From Anaerolineales bacterium (GTDB taxonomy: Bacteria; Chloroflexota; Anaerolineae; Anaerolineales; UBA4823): 11,099 bases of DNA. Every line of letters begins with the position of its first letter. Within the stretch, counting starts at the first letter, position 1. Below the pieces are notes generated by a model. The model did no database searches. It was not told the origin of the DNA and saw only the letters and a list, made by a program, of their open reading frames with translations. The stretch covers positions 1 to 11,099 of the forward strand of contig JALHTN010000016.1 of the NCBI GenBank assembly GCA_022865865.1, given 5' to 3'. Of the stretch, positions 1 to 7,209 are shown one piece after another. The position numbers and the translations under genes were made by a program.

Positions 1-77
1 CCCTGGCTTTGCAGCACTTCGGCTTCACGCAATTTGGTGATGATTTGCTCTGGTGTGTATCTTCTTCCTTTTGGCAT
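1..77 (-). CDS. IS3-family transposase OrfA, N-terminal fragment (runs off window)
   Basis: Read on the minus strand from an ATG at 77, the sequence gives MPKGRRYTPEQIITKLREAE followed by VLQSQG. This is the typical start of an IS3-family OrfA, whose N-terminal helix-turn-helix (HTH_Tnp_1 type) binds the element's ends. A strong ribosome site (AAGGAGG, just upstream of the ATG) supports the start. Only 25 codons lie in the window, so I cannot see whether OrfA is intact, whether an OrfB integrase follows, or which IS3 subgroup this is. In the family, OrfA and OrfB are normally joined by a programmed -1 frameshift to make the active transposase. Confidence 0.85.
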   Translation of the reverse strand, partial: MPKGRRYTPEQIITKLREAEVLQSQ

Positions 78-140
78 TTTTTGCCTCCTTTTCGACCGAT
101 CATCTCATTCTACTTGGATCAGTTTTTGGGGGGCAGGTCA
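1..140 (-). mobile_element. IS3-family insertion sequence, left end
   Basis: The orfA start is preceded on the minus strand by a 63-bp non-coding leader that begins TGACCTGCCCCCCAAAAACT at position 140. IS3-family ends start with TG and often carry a C-rich then A-rich stretch like this one. Immediately beyond, at 141, a P-type ATPase reading frame begins in mid-protein, which independently marks the junction. The other end of the element and the target duplication (3-4 bp expected) lie outside the window. Confidence 0.75.
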
Positions 141-308
141 CAATTGGCTGTTGTATACTTGCCTTTCATGCAGGAAATATTCAAGACCGTGGCGCTTCCC
201 CCCACTGCCCTGCTTATTAGCTTGGGATTGAGTACAGTGGTTTTCTGGGGCGTGGAATTGGAGAAGTTGTATTACCGACGAAGGAGAGGAACTTCAATAG
301 TGCAGTGA
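141..308 (+). pseudogene. P-type cation-transporting ATPase, C-terminal remnant cut by the IS
   Basis: The 55 codons up to the TGA at 306-308 read QLAVVYLPFMQEIFKTVALP, then a hydrophobic helix (about TALLISLGLSTVVFWGV), then ELEKLYYRRRR. This is the usual ending of family II P-type ATPases (Ca2+/Na+/H+-pumping, cation ATPase C-terminal domain): the last two membrane helices joined by a short loop, then a basic cytoplasmic tail. No start codon or ribosome site precedes it; the frame runs open into the IS end. The catalytic domains would lie on the far side of the IS, outside the window. The gene is probably inactivated, or at least loses its last helices. Its place just ahead of further ion transporters fits an ion-homeostasis cluster. 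Confidence 0.72.
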
Positions 309-320
309 TTATATTATAAT
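291..320 (+). promoter_or_regulatory. Possible promoter for the downstream stress/ion block
   Basis: A perfect TATAAT lies at 315-320 in an AT-rich stretch, about 108 bp before the universal stress gene. The best -35 candidate is ACTTCA at 291-296, 18 bp upstream, which is a weak match. The site overlaps the end of the ATPase remnant, so the block could be transcribed independently of the disrupted gene. The call rests on the -10 alone. Confidence 0.33.
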
Positions 321-428
321 GAATCAAAGGAAACTCGAGGTGCATCAAAATATCACATTGATCTGGAGCTATTTGATCCTTTTTAGAAAATAGCGCTGGA
401 TTGTTGATCAAGATAAGGAAAAATAGTC

Positions 429-1493
429 ATGAAACGTTTTAAGAACATTCTCGTCGTAATTCACCATGAAACCAGTAATGAAGCGCTCATCGAGCGGGCA
501 GTGACCGTGGGCCAGAGAAACCAAGCCCGTCTGACAGTGGTTGTTGTTATAAAAAAAGCGGACATGCCGCTCCCAGCTGAACCGCCGGTGGTTGCTAAAG
601 AACCTAGCGTCAATATAATTGAGGAATTTCCGGTCGATATGGCTGTTCCGGTCACATCGAAATCACCAGAGGATATTCAGGAGCGCATACCTAACACGAT
701 TGAAGAATTGCCATTGGATGTTCAAGAATACATCATTCAAAAAGAAAAGTATGACCTCGATCTGATTGTCGCATCCATCCAGCAAGCTGGGGTCCAGGTC
801 AGCAGTGAAGTGTTATTTGGATCGCCATTCCTTGAGATCATCCGTGAGGTATTGCGGGGTGGGTATGACCTGGTGATGATAGCGGCCGAAGGTCGGACAG
901 GCTTGAAGGAGGCTTTGTTTGGCAGCACCACCATGCACCTGATGCGTCAGTGTCCCTGCCCGGTCTGGGTCATGAATCCAACCCAACCCGAACATTATAG
1001 CCACATCCTGGCCGCTGTCGACCCATCCCCGTCTGGTGAGGAGCGGGACGCCCTCAACATTAAAATTTTGGATCTGGCGACATCCCTGGCCCATAGGGAG
1101 CAATGTGAGCTGCTTATCCTCCATACCTGGTCATATCCCCTGGAATCACACGTGCGGAGCGGGCGGGTTAGTGTTCCTCAAAGTAAGTTAGATGAGTGGG
1201 TTCGAGCCGTCCGAGATGCACATAAGCGATCACTCGGAGAACTTCTGCAGCTATATGATTTAGAAAACCAGAAGCACCAGGTATATATGTTGAAGGGCGA
1301 AGCGGGGAATTTGATCCCAGCTCTGGCAGCGGCAAAAGAGATCGAAATCATCGTCATGGGCACAGTGAGCCGCACCGGGATAGCCGGCTTGCTCATCGGC
1401 AACACTGCAGAGAAGGTACTGCGTCAGGTGGATTGTTCCGTATTGACCGTCAAGCCGGAGGGTTTTATCACACCAGTCAAATTGGATGCATAG
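429..1493 (+). CDS. Tandem universal stress protein, UspE-like
   Basis: The protein has 354 residues with two Usp domains. Domain 1 covers about 1-185 and domain 2 about 191-345. Domain 2 ends in GTVSRTGIAGLLIGNTAEKV (311-330) and then DCSVLTVKPEGFITPVKLD, which closely follows the C-terminus of E. coli UspE. In the Usp nucleotide motif G-2X-G-9X-G-S/T, domain 1 has Ala at the first Gly (A152-x-x-G155...G165-S166). Domain 2 has Ser at the second Gly and Asn at the last position (G311...G324-N325). ATP binding is therefore plausible but not certain. Domain 1 carries an extra, acidic, proline-rich insert at about 44-100, which makes the protein longer than UspE (about 316 residues). The start is supported by AAGGAA at 415-420. 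UspE-type proteins are cytoplasmic stress-response factors. Here the gene heads the same-strand transport block, 33 bp before the next gene, so co-transcription is likely. Confidence 0.88.
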   Translation: MKRFKNILVVIHHETSNEALIERAVTVGQRNQARLTVVVVIKKADMPLPAEPPVVAKEPSVNIIEEFPVDMAVPVTSKSPEDIQERIPNTIEELPLDVQEYIIQKEKYDLDLIVASIQQAGVQVSSEVLFGSPFLEIIREVLRGGYDLVMIAAEGRTGLKEALFGSTTMHLMRQCPCPVWVMNPTQPEHYSHILAAVDPSPSGEERDALNIKILDLATSLAHREQCELLILHTWSYPLESHVRSGRVSVPQSKLDEWVRAVRDAHKRSLGELLQLYDLENQKHQVYMLKGEAGNLIPALAAAKEIEIIVMGTVSRTGIAGLLIGNTAEKVLRQVDCSVLTVKPEGFITPVKLDA

Positions 1494-1526
1494 CCGAAAA
1501 AATAAAAAGGAGATTAAAAGGAACTG

Positions 1527-2411
1527 ATGACACACCTATTGATTGTTATCTTAGATGACCTGACGGGTTTACCTGATCTGATCCAGGCATGGCGGAAAAT
1601 TGGCGTACCGGGAGCGACAATCCTGGAAAGCGCGGGATCATTTCGGATGGAATCTTGGATCAAACGGGTGGGATTGGGGAACCTCGATCGTCTTTTCGAA
1701 GCTAAAGAAGTGCGTCGACGTACACTCATGGTTGCCATCGAAGATGATGAGCTGTTAGCGCAGGCTGTGGCCGAAGCCGAGCAAGTGGTGGGTGGATTTG
1801 ATCGCCCTGATAGCGGTCTGTTATTAGTGTTGCCTGTGACCCAGGTGAAGGGCTTGAAGAAAGTGATGCAAAAACCGTCTCAAGTGGTGTTGCCCCCTGC
1901 GGTATTGCCGAACTGGGTTGTCCTGCGAAACACACCAGTTGAAGAAGTAGTCGCGGTCTTTAATTTGGAGCCGACCATTATCAATGCAGACACTCCTCTC
2001 GAGGATATTCCCCAAAAAATGCTGATCCATCCCAATGTGCACGTGGCATGCGTGGTGGCTGAAGATGATCGGCTGGTGGGGCTGCTTGGATTACGTGCTC
2101 TTGCTGACGATATATTCTTCCATATCCTACCCGAAGAATTTCTCAGCGAAATCAGTGACATGGATGAGGCGATGGAATTTGCTAACCGAAGTCATATGCG
2201 TACCGCAGCCGATGCCATGCAAGATCCCGTCTGGGTGAAGCAAGGAGAAACTGTTAAGGATGCATTTAAACGCATGCATGAGCACGATCTGGCGGGGCTG
2301 CCGGTTGTAAATAATCTATATCATGTGGTGGGATACATCAATTTGCTGGAACTCCTGGCGATCTGTATGAAAAAAGAGGATGAAATGAGCGGCGCGGATG
2401 GTGCACTATGA
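1527..2411 (+). CDS. PII-like domain fused to a CBS-domain pair (probable transporter regulator)
   Basis: The protein has 294 residues and no membrane segment. Residues 3-113 resemble the PII/GlnB fold: a beta strand (LLIVILD), a helix, the strand-turn GVPGATILESAG (26-37), which mirrors the GVRGMTVTEVKGFG region of PII, a variable T-loop-like stretch (about 38-64), then RTLMVAI and VVGGFDRPDSGLLLVLPVTQ (87-106), matching the PII B-loop and last strand. Classical PII ATP-contact residues (the GDGK segment) are not conserved. Residues about 140-280 form two CBS motifs, which usually bind adenine nucleotides, separated by an acidic linker (DIFFHILPEEF and following). AAGGAA sits just before the ATG. 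The stop overlaps the permease start as ATGA, so the two are probably translationally coupled and work together. I infer that it senses nucleotide or energy state and gates the permease. The CBS call is firmer than the PII call. Confidence 0.78.
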   Translation: MTHLLIVILDDLTGLPDLIQAWRKIGVPGATILESAGSFRMESWIKRVGLGNLDRLFEAKEVRRRTLMVAIEDDELLAQAVAEAEQVVGGFDRPDSGLLLVLPVTQVKGLKKVMQKPSQVVLPPAVLPNWVVLRNTPVEEVVAVFNLEPTIINADTPLEDIPQKMLIHPNVHVACVVAEDDRLVGLLGLRALADDIFFHILPEEFLSEISDMDEAMEFANRSHMRTAADAMQDPVWVKQGETVKDAFKRMHEHDLAGLPVVNNLYHVVGYINLLELLAICMKKEDEMSGADGAL

Positions 2412-3670
2412 ACCCAACCTGGTTTGCCGCAGGTATTTTTCTGATCACTTATGCTTTGATCGTCTCTGATAGAGTGCATCGCACGATAGCAGCCCTGTTG
2501 GGCGGGTTGACCATCATTCTCATTGGCGTGCTTGACCAGGATCAAGCCTTCCACGCAATTGACTGGAATGTCATCTTCTTGCTGGCAGGTATGATGATGA
2601 TTGCTAACGTGTTGCGGGAGACGGGTCTATTTCAGTGGATCGCCATCCAAAGTGTCCGGCTGGGAAAGGGAAACCCTTACCGAATCATGGTCATCTTGGT
2701 GATAGTGACGGCTGTTACCTCAGCGCTGCTCGATAATGTGACTATCGTGATATTGATGGCGCCGGTGACCCTATTTATTACAGCCAGCCTGCGGATCAGC
2801 CCGGTGCCTTTTCTCATTGCCTTGATCCTGGCTTCCAACATTGGGGGGACTGCAACCCTAGTTGGTGATCCGCCCAATATACTTATCGGCAGTGCCGCCG
2901 GCATTGATTTTGCTACCTTCGCTGCAAATTTGGCTCCGATCTCACTTCTAATCCTAGTCGCCTTTATCGGGCTGGCCTGGTTCCTATTTAAGAAGGATTT
3001 ACAAGGTACCAAAATCGATCCGTTGAGTATCGAGGCTCTGGATACTTCAGAATTGATCACCAACAAGCCGTTGCTGCGCAAATCTCTGGTAATTATGGCT
3101 GGTGTGATCTTGGGCTTTCTGTTTCATGGCGCTCTGCATCTCGAACCAGCCACTGTTGCCCTGACAGGGGCTACGGTTTTGATGCTGTGGGGACGCATTG
3201 ACCTCGATCACGTGCTGGGAGAGATTGAGTGGACTACGCTCTTCTTCTTCATTGGTTTGTTTATCTTGGTGGAGGCATTGGTGGAAGTGGGGATCATCGA
3301 GGTGGTAGCTCAAGCTGCTCTTCGCCTGACCGATGGAAACCTGCAGATGACTTCCATGTTGTTGATTTGGCTTTCAGCGGTTGCCTCTGGTGTTGTGGAT
3401 AATATCCCCTACACAGCCACAATGATCCCAGTGGTAGAGAACCTGGGGCTGGCCATGCCAGTAGGTCCGCTGTGGTGGTCGCTGGCATTGGGCGCCTGTT
3501 TGGGGGGGAACGCAACGCTGGTAGGCGCAGCGGCCAATGTTGTCGTTGCCAACCTGGCTGGAAAAAGCGGGCAACCAATAAGCTTTGGCTTCTTCCTGCG
3601 CTATGGTGTCATCGTCACATTTATGTCCCTGGTGCTGGCCAGCCTGTACGTGTGGGTACGCTACTTATAA
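2408..3670 (+). CDS. ArsB/NhaD-type (ion transporter superfamily) permease
   Basis: The product is a very hydrophobic 420-residue inner-membrane protein with about 10-12 helices. It shows the two-fold internal repeat of the ArsB/NhaD/SLC13 ion transporter superfamily. The first half has DNVTIVILMAP (110-119 region) and SNIGGTATLVGDPPN (143-157). The second has DNIPYTATMIPVV (331-343) and GGNATLVGAAANVV (366-379). These paired Asp-Asn and Gly-rich hairpin motifs line the substrate site in the superfamily, and the best-matching members are the NhaD/P-protein type, often annotated as Na+/H+ antiporters or anion permeases. The exact substrate (Na+, arsenite, carboxylate) cannot be read from sequence; no arsenic genes are nearby, and the neighbours favour cation/proton exchange. 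A hydrophilic loop at about 195-225 joins the halves. Its start overlaps the stop of the PII-CBS gene by 4 bp, suggesting an obligate regulator-transporter pair. Confidence 0.85.
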   Translation: MNPTWFAAGIFLITYALIVSDRVHRTIAALLGGLTIILIGVLDQDQAFHAIDWNVIFLLAGMMMIANVLRETGLFQWIAIQSVRLGKGNPYRIMVILVIVTAVTSALLDNVTIVILMAPVTLFITASLRISPVPFLIALILASNIGGTATLVGDPPNILIGSAAGIDFATFAANLAPISLLILVAFIGLAWFLFKKDLQGTKIDPLSIEALDTSELITNKPLLRKSLVIMAGVILGFLFHGALHLEPATVALTGATVLMLWGRIDLDHVLGEIEWTTLFFFIGLFILVEALVEVGIIEVVAQAALRLTDGNLQMTSMLLIWLSAVASGVVDNIPYTATMIPVVENLGLAMPVGPLWWSLALGACLGGNATLVGAAANVVVANLAGKSGQPISFGFFLRYGVIVTFMSLVLASLYVWVRYL

Positions 3671-3840
3671 GGAATTAGATCGTGACATGGTTTTTTCATT
3701 CGAGGTCTCATATTCAGCGATCCCCACGCAAATTTACGCTTGCTGGGTAGTAGAAATCTAAAGCAGTCGGATATGTATTAAGTTGTTGGCTTAGGGAGGT
3801 TCTCCTATTCACAACCTGGTCCGCACAGTGGAGATTGCAG
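3671..3840. other. Intergenic spacer between permease and CorC-type gene
   Basis: These 170 bp have no reading frame I can support. There is a T-run (TTTTTT at 3691-3696) without a convincing preceding stem, so I do not call a terminator. The end holds the ribosome site GTGGAG at 3828-3833, seven bases before the ATG at 3841. The gap is large enough for a separate promoter for the CorC-like gene, but no clear -35/-10 pair stands out. Confidence 0.4.
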
Positions 3841-5127
3841 ATGTTTATAGATGTAGTTTTGATAGGAATATTGATATTGGCAAATGGATTCTTCGCAGCT
3901 GCAGAGATGGCATTGGTAACCACGCGCAGAACGCGTCTGAAAATGCTTGTTACTGCTGGTGACCAACGAGCAGCTAAAGTCCTGGCTGTACAAGATAATC
4001 CTGGGGATTTCTTGGCAATGGTGCAGATTGGCATCACCCTGGTTGGTACAACGGCCGCGGCTGTGGGGGGGGCTGAGGCAGTTCAGATTCTCTCGCCATT
4101 AATCGCCAATATCCAGCGGCTGGCACCCTATGCGCAGGAAATTGCATTGGTAATTGTGGTCGTCGTCATAACCTACTTCACCCTTGTTTTTGGCGAACTT
4201 GTGCCCAAGCGATTAGCCATGCGTAACGCGGAAAACATGGCCTTGTCTTTCACTGGTCCGCTTGGTTTGCTTTCCCGCCTTGCCCACATGCCAATCCGTG
4301 TGCTCTCTTTTTCGGCCGATGCAGTGCTGAAACTACTCGGTAGCGCTGCAGCACAATACCCATCCACCAGTCCAGAAGAAATCGAATTGCTTGTGAAACA
4401 AGGAACAGCTGAAGGAGTGATCCAACCTGTGGAAGAGAGATTGATCAGCGGTGTCTTTGATTATACAGACCGCCACGTTCAGGACGTGATGACACCTCGC
4501 ACTTCCATCGTTGCCCTGAATATAGAGACATTACCCTCGGAAGCATTAAGAATGGCGAAGCGATCTGGCTATTCTCGTTACCCTGTTTACCGCAGCGACC
4601 TTGACCAAATGGTGGGTTATGTGCATATCAAAGATATTATCTGGGCTATGGAGGATACCAATCTAAGCCCATATTCCCGTGAAATCCATTTCATCCCCAG
4701 TGGTGCATCGCTACCTGATGCTTTTGATGTTCTTACAAAAACTGGAACCCATATGGCCATCATTCTGGATGAATACGGCGGTACACATGGTCTGCTGACC
4801 TTAGAGGATATGCTGGAGGAGATCGTGGGTGAGATTGAGGATGAACACAGTCCAATAACTGAGCAACTTGAACATCCCACGAACGGAGATTGGGTTTTTG
4901 CTGGATCTACTCCGATCTCGGAGGTCGCAGAACTGCTAGGAGTCGATTTCCAGCCGCAAGGACTTTACACTACCTTGGCTGGATATATCTTGGCGAGCCT
5001 GGGAAAAATCCCCAAAACTGGCGAACAAATCGGCAAACACGGCTATATATTCACTGTGAAAGAAATGGATCGATTACGCATCGCCAGCATCCATGTTCGC
5101 CACAATCTTCTCCTAGCAAAGGAGTAG
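3841..5127 (+). CDS. CorC/HlyC (CNNM)-family membrane protein with CBS pair
   Basis: The protein has 428 residues with the full family layout. The CNNM (DUF21) transmembrane domain covers about 1-180 and starts FIDVVLIGILILANGFFAAA then EMALV, with the signature GELVPKR at 118-124. A CBS pair spans about 205-325, with VMTPRTSI (207-214), SRYPVY and ILDEYGGTHGLLTLEDMLEE (298-317). The C-terminal CorC_HlyC domain covers about 338-418. CNNM/CorC proteins are linked to Mg2+ (and possibly Na+) efflux or homeostasis; the old name hemolysin C is misleading. I chose ATG 3841 because GTGGAG lies seven bases upstream; an in-frame TTG at 3835 would add only two residues and would overlap that site. Its position between two cation transporters supports an ion-homeostasis role, and its CBS pair is the second in this cluster. 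Confidence 0.9.
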   Translation: MFIDVVLIGILILANGFFAAAEMALVTTRRTRLKMLVTAGDQRAAKVLAVQDNPGDFLAMVQIGITLVGTTAAAVGGAEAVQILSPLIANIQRLAPYAQEIALVIVVVVITYFTLVFGELVPKRLAMRNAENMALSFTGPLGLLSRLAHMPIRVLSFSADAVLKLLGSAAAQYPSTSPEEIELLVKQGTAEGVIQPVEERLISGVFDYTDRHVQDVMTPRTSIVALNIETLPSEALRMAKRSGYSRYPVYRSDLDQMVGYVHIKDIIWAMEDTNLSPYSREIHFIPSGASLPDAFDVLTKTGTHMAIILDEYGGTHGLLTLEDMLEEIVGEIEDEHSPITEQLEHPTNGDWVFAGSTPISEVAELLGVDFQPQGLYTTLAGYILASLGKIPKTGEQIGKHGYIFTVKEMDRLRIASIHVRHNLLLAKE

Positions 5128-5221
5128 AATGTGGATTACTTCGCTGATAATTCTTCACTAGGATTTTAGAACAACAATGTATAGGCACAAACTGCATTTT
5201 CCGTATGGAGAAAACTAATCT

Positions 5222-6421
5222 ATGCTGCCTTTCTTGCAGTTTATACTTGCTATCGGCCTCTTAATCGGTGCCGCTAAGGTGGGCGGATACCTGAGCAGTA
5301 AATTGGGGCAGCCTGCTGTAGCTGGTGTAATAATGGCGGGTTTGATCTTGGGTCCATCTGTGTTGAATTTCTTGCATTGGCCTGCATTTACAGATGCGCA
5401 TTTGGGTGAGACGATTGCTTATTTCGCAGAATTGGGGGTCTTGTTATTACTGTTTATCGCTGGTTTAGATCTTCATCTCACCGATCTGGGAAAATCGGGG
5501 AAATCTTCTGTACTGGCTGGGTCTTTGGGATTTGTTTTAACTCTAGGTATGGGTTATCTCTTGGCCACAATCTTTTCATATGAAACTAAACAAGCACTAT
5601 TCATTGGCTTGATTCTAGCGCCAACCAGCATTGGCATATCAGCGCAAACTTTAATGGAACTGAAGGTTTTACGGAGCAAGGTAGGCACTACTTTGTTGGG
5701 TGCAGCCGCGATTGACGACACCTTAGGTGTCTTGGGTGTGTCTCTATTTCTTGCTCTTTATTTGGGAGGAGCATCGAGTGGATTTTCAAGTGTAATTGTG
5801 ATATTTCTAAGGATGAGTTTATTCTTGGTTTTCGCCTCCGCCATAGGATTTTGGATTTTACCCAAAACTGCTATAATTATTGAGAAATTGCCAATCAGTC
5901 AAGGTCTGATTGCATTCACCTTCATCACCATGCTTTTTTACGCCTGGTCTGCGGAAGTTCTCGGACATATGGCTGCTATTATCGGCGCATTCCTGGCAGG
6001 ACTTTTTTTTGCTCGCAGCTCATTTAAAGACAAGATTGAAAGAGGATTTTCGTCGATTGCATATGGCATATTTGTGCCCATCTTTTTCATCAATATTGGG
6101 TTATCCGCTAATGTGCGTCAAGTGCCAATCGGGGGATTAATTTTTCTGGCAGGTATGTTAGTGGTAGTTGTAATATCGAAACTCGTTGGAGCAGGGCTTG
6201 GTGGTCGTTCGGGTGGAATGACAATTCGAGAATCTGTGCAACTTGGCTTTGGCATGATCCCACGTGGAGAAGTTGTTTTAATCATCGCAGCTATTGGAAT
6301 TGCAGAAGGATTAATTGACTCGATTGTTTTTTCTACGATAGTCCTGTTAGTCATTATTACCTCATTGATTACTCCACCTCTTCTGCAGATGGTTTTTCCT
6401 CCTTCAAAGGGATCCAATTAA
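5222..6421 (+). CDS. CPA2-family cation:proton antiporter (NapA/KefB-like), no RCK domain
   Basis: This 399-residue membrane protein has about 12-13 helices and the Na_H_Exchanger domain throughout. Diagnostic features are LGQPAVAGVIMAGLILGPS (28-46), the helix with GLDL (81-84), AAAIDDTLGVLGV (161-173) with the double aspartate D165-D166 expected of electrogenic (NapA-like) members, HMAAIIGAFLAGL (249-261), a lysine (K320) in ISKLVGAGLG, and GMIPRGEVVLI (344-354). It probably exchanges Na+ or K+ for H+ across the inner membrane. The protein stops right after the last helix (PPLLQMVFPPSKGSN), so it lacks the C-terminal RCK/TrkA_N domain that gates KefB/KefC. A small PII-like gene follows 78 bp downstream and could supply regulation in trans. 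GGAG at 5207-5210 lies 11 bases before the ATG, a little far but acceptable. The 94-bp gap upstream shows no clear promoter. Confidence 0.9.
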   Translation: MLPFLQFILAIGLLIGAAKVGGYLSSKLGQPAVAGVIMAGLILGPSVLNFLHWPAFTDAHLGETIAYFAELGVLLLLFIAGLDLHLTDLGKSGKSSVLAGSLGFVLTLGMGYLLATIFSYETKQALFIGLILAPTSIGISAQTLMELKVLRSKVGTTLLGAAAIDDTLGVLGVSLFLALYLGGASSGFSSVIVIFLRMSLFLVFASAIGFWILPKTAIIIEKLPISQGLIAFTFITMLFYAWSAEVLGHMAAIIGAFLAGLFFARSSFKDKIERGFSSIAYGIFVPIFFINIGLSANVRQVPIGGLIFLAGMLVVVVISKLVGAGLGGRSGGMTIRESVQLGFGMIPRGEVVLIIAAIGIAEGLIDSIVFSTIVLLVIITSLITPPLLQMVFPPSKGSN

Positions 6422-6499
6422 TCGTTTTAGGAATCCTTCCCGCAGCAATCTGCAAGGTATGAGACCTCATAGAAGAATCAACATTTTAGGAGATGAGAT

Positions 6500-6853
6500 A
6501 TGTATTTCCAAATTGTTTTTGTACTTGATAATTCGGATCAGTGCCGAGATATTCTTGACGCTTGGGAAAAAGCTGGCATAAGAGGTATAACAATCCTAGA
6601 GAGTTCGGGGCTTGGGCGAGTACGCCGAGCAGGGATTCGAGACGATTTGCCCCTTATTCCTAGCCTTAGCGATATATTTCTGAATACGGAAACTCAACAT
6701 CGGACTTTATTTACTGTAGTTAAGAGCCAGAGTCATATCGAAGCGATTGTCAAAGCAACCCAATCTGTAGTCGGGGATTTGGAACAGCCAGATACTGGAT
6801 TTTTATTTGTAGTACCGGTGAGTCAGGTTTATGGCATTAGTAAGTTAGCTTAA
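6500..6853 (+). CDS. Small stand-alone PII-like protein (probable antiporter regulator)
   Basis: This soluble 117-residue protein is paralogous to the N-terminal domain of the gene at 1527. Shared positions include the opening strand (IVFVLD), AWEKAGIRGITILESSG (21-37), HRTLFTVV (67-74), VVGDLEQPDTGFLFVVPVSQ (90-109) and the closing VYGISK. The segment GIRGITILESSGLGR matches the PII pattern around GVRGMTVTEVKGFGR; residues about 40-66 take the place of the T-loop. The length fits the PII family (about 112). The B-loop differs from GlnB, with PDTG in place of the usual GDGK, so its ligand may differ. AGGAG at 6488-6492 sits seven bases before the ATG. It follows the CPA2 antiporter by 78 bp on the same strand, as PII-like SbtB follows SbtA in cyanobacteria. 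I infer that it binds and controls the antiporter; no partner contact can be seen directly. Confidence 0.75.
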   Translation: MYFQIVFVLDNSDQCRDILDAWEKAGIRGITILESSGLGRVRRAGIRDDLPLIPSLSDIFLNTETQHRTLFTVVKSQSHIEAIVKATQSVVGDLEQPDTGFLFVVPVSQVYGISKLA

Positions 6854-7209
6854 ATTCAGGAAAGGCATCGAACAATATGCTGATTGGTAATTTATGAGAC
6901 AAGTGGGTACAACGTCCACATGGGATGGCGCAGCGATCTGATGATATTATGCTTAGGATTAATCACCTCGGCCTTGAGGGTTTTTTCAGCCATTCTGTTG
7001 TTGAGTATTTTACCTTAGCGAAGTGATTCTTTCTGGCAAGCAATTGCTTGTTATGTGAATTTTAATGAAATTAGAATAAATTCCTCGAAATAGATTTGAA
7101 CGAAATTATGGCTTTGAAAAATGTTTGTCAATAGTTTTATTGGATCCCATCTCTGTTGAATTTTCACTCAGGTCTACCAGTCTAATAATAGTTGGACAGC
7201 GATCGCATA
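6854..7209. other. Gene-free AT-rich region
   Basis: No intact reading frame is supported here on either strand. The region is AT-rich, with stop codons in all frames. It may hold the decayed body of the LacI-like gene that starts at 7248 on the minus strand, but I see no convincing regulator homology beyond about 7106. The only structural candidate is the weak terminator-like element at 6966-6986. Confidence 0.5.
6966..6986 (+). terminator. Weak candidate terminator after the ion-transport block
   Basis: CCTC (6966-6969) and GAGG (6976-6979) can pair around a six-base loop, followed by one G and then TTTTTT (6981-6986). The four-pair stem is short for an intrinsic terminator, but the position, about 110 bp after the last gene of the block, and the clean T-run are suggestive. 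Confidence 0.25.

Noticed and set aside
9..308. An open plus-strand frame of 99 codons at the left edge
   Set aside because: Its first part is antisense to the transposase and IS end; only the part from 141 onward is real protein sequence (ATPase tail). The frame is open across the junction by chance.
3835..3840. TTG at 3835 as the start of the CorC-like gene
   Set aside because: It would follow the GTGGAG site with almost no spacing; the ATG at 3841 has proper spacing and matches the usual family start.
3702..6470. GAGGTCTCAT near 3702 and its complement near 6459
   Set aside because: A single 10-base match in inverse orientation is expected by chance in a window this size, and the flanks do not match.
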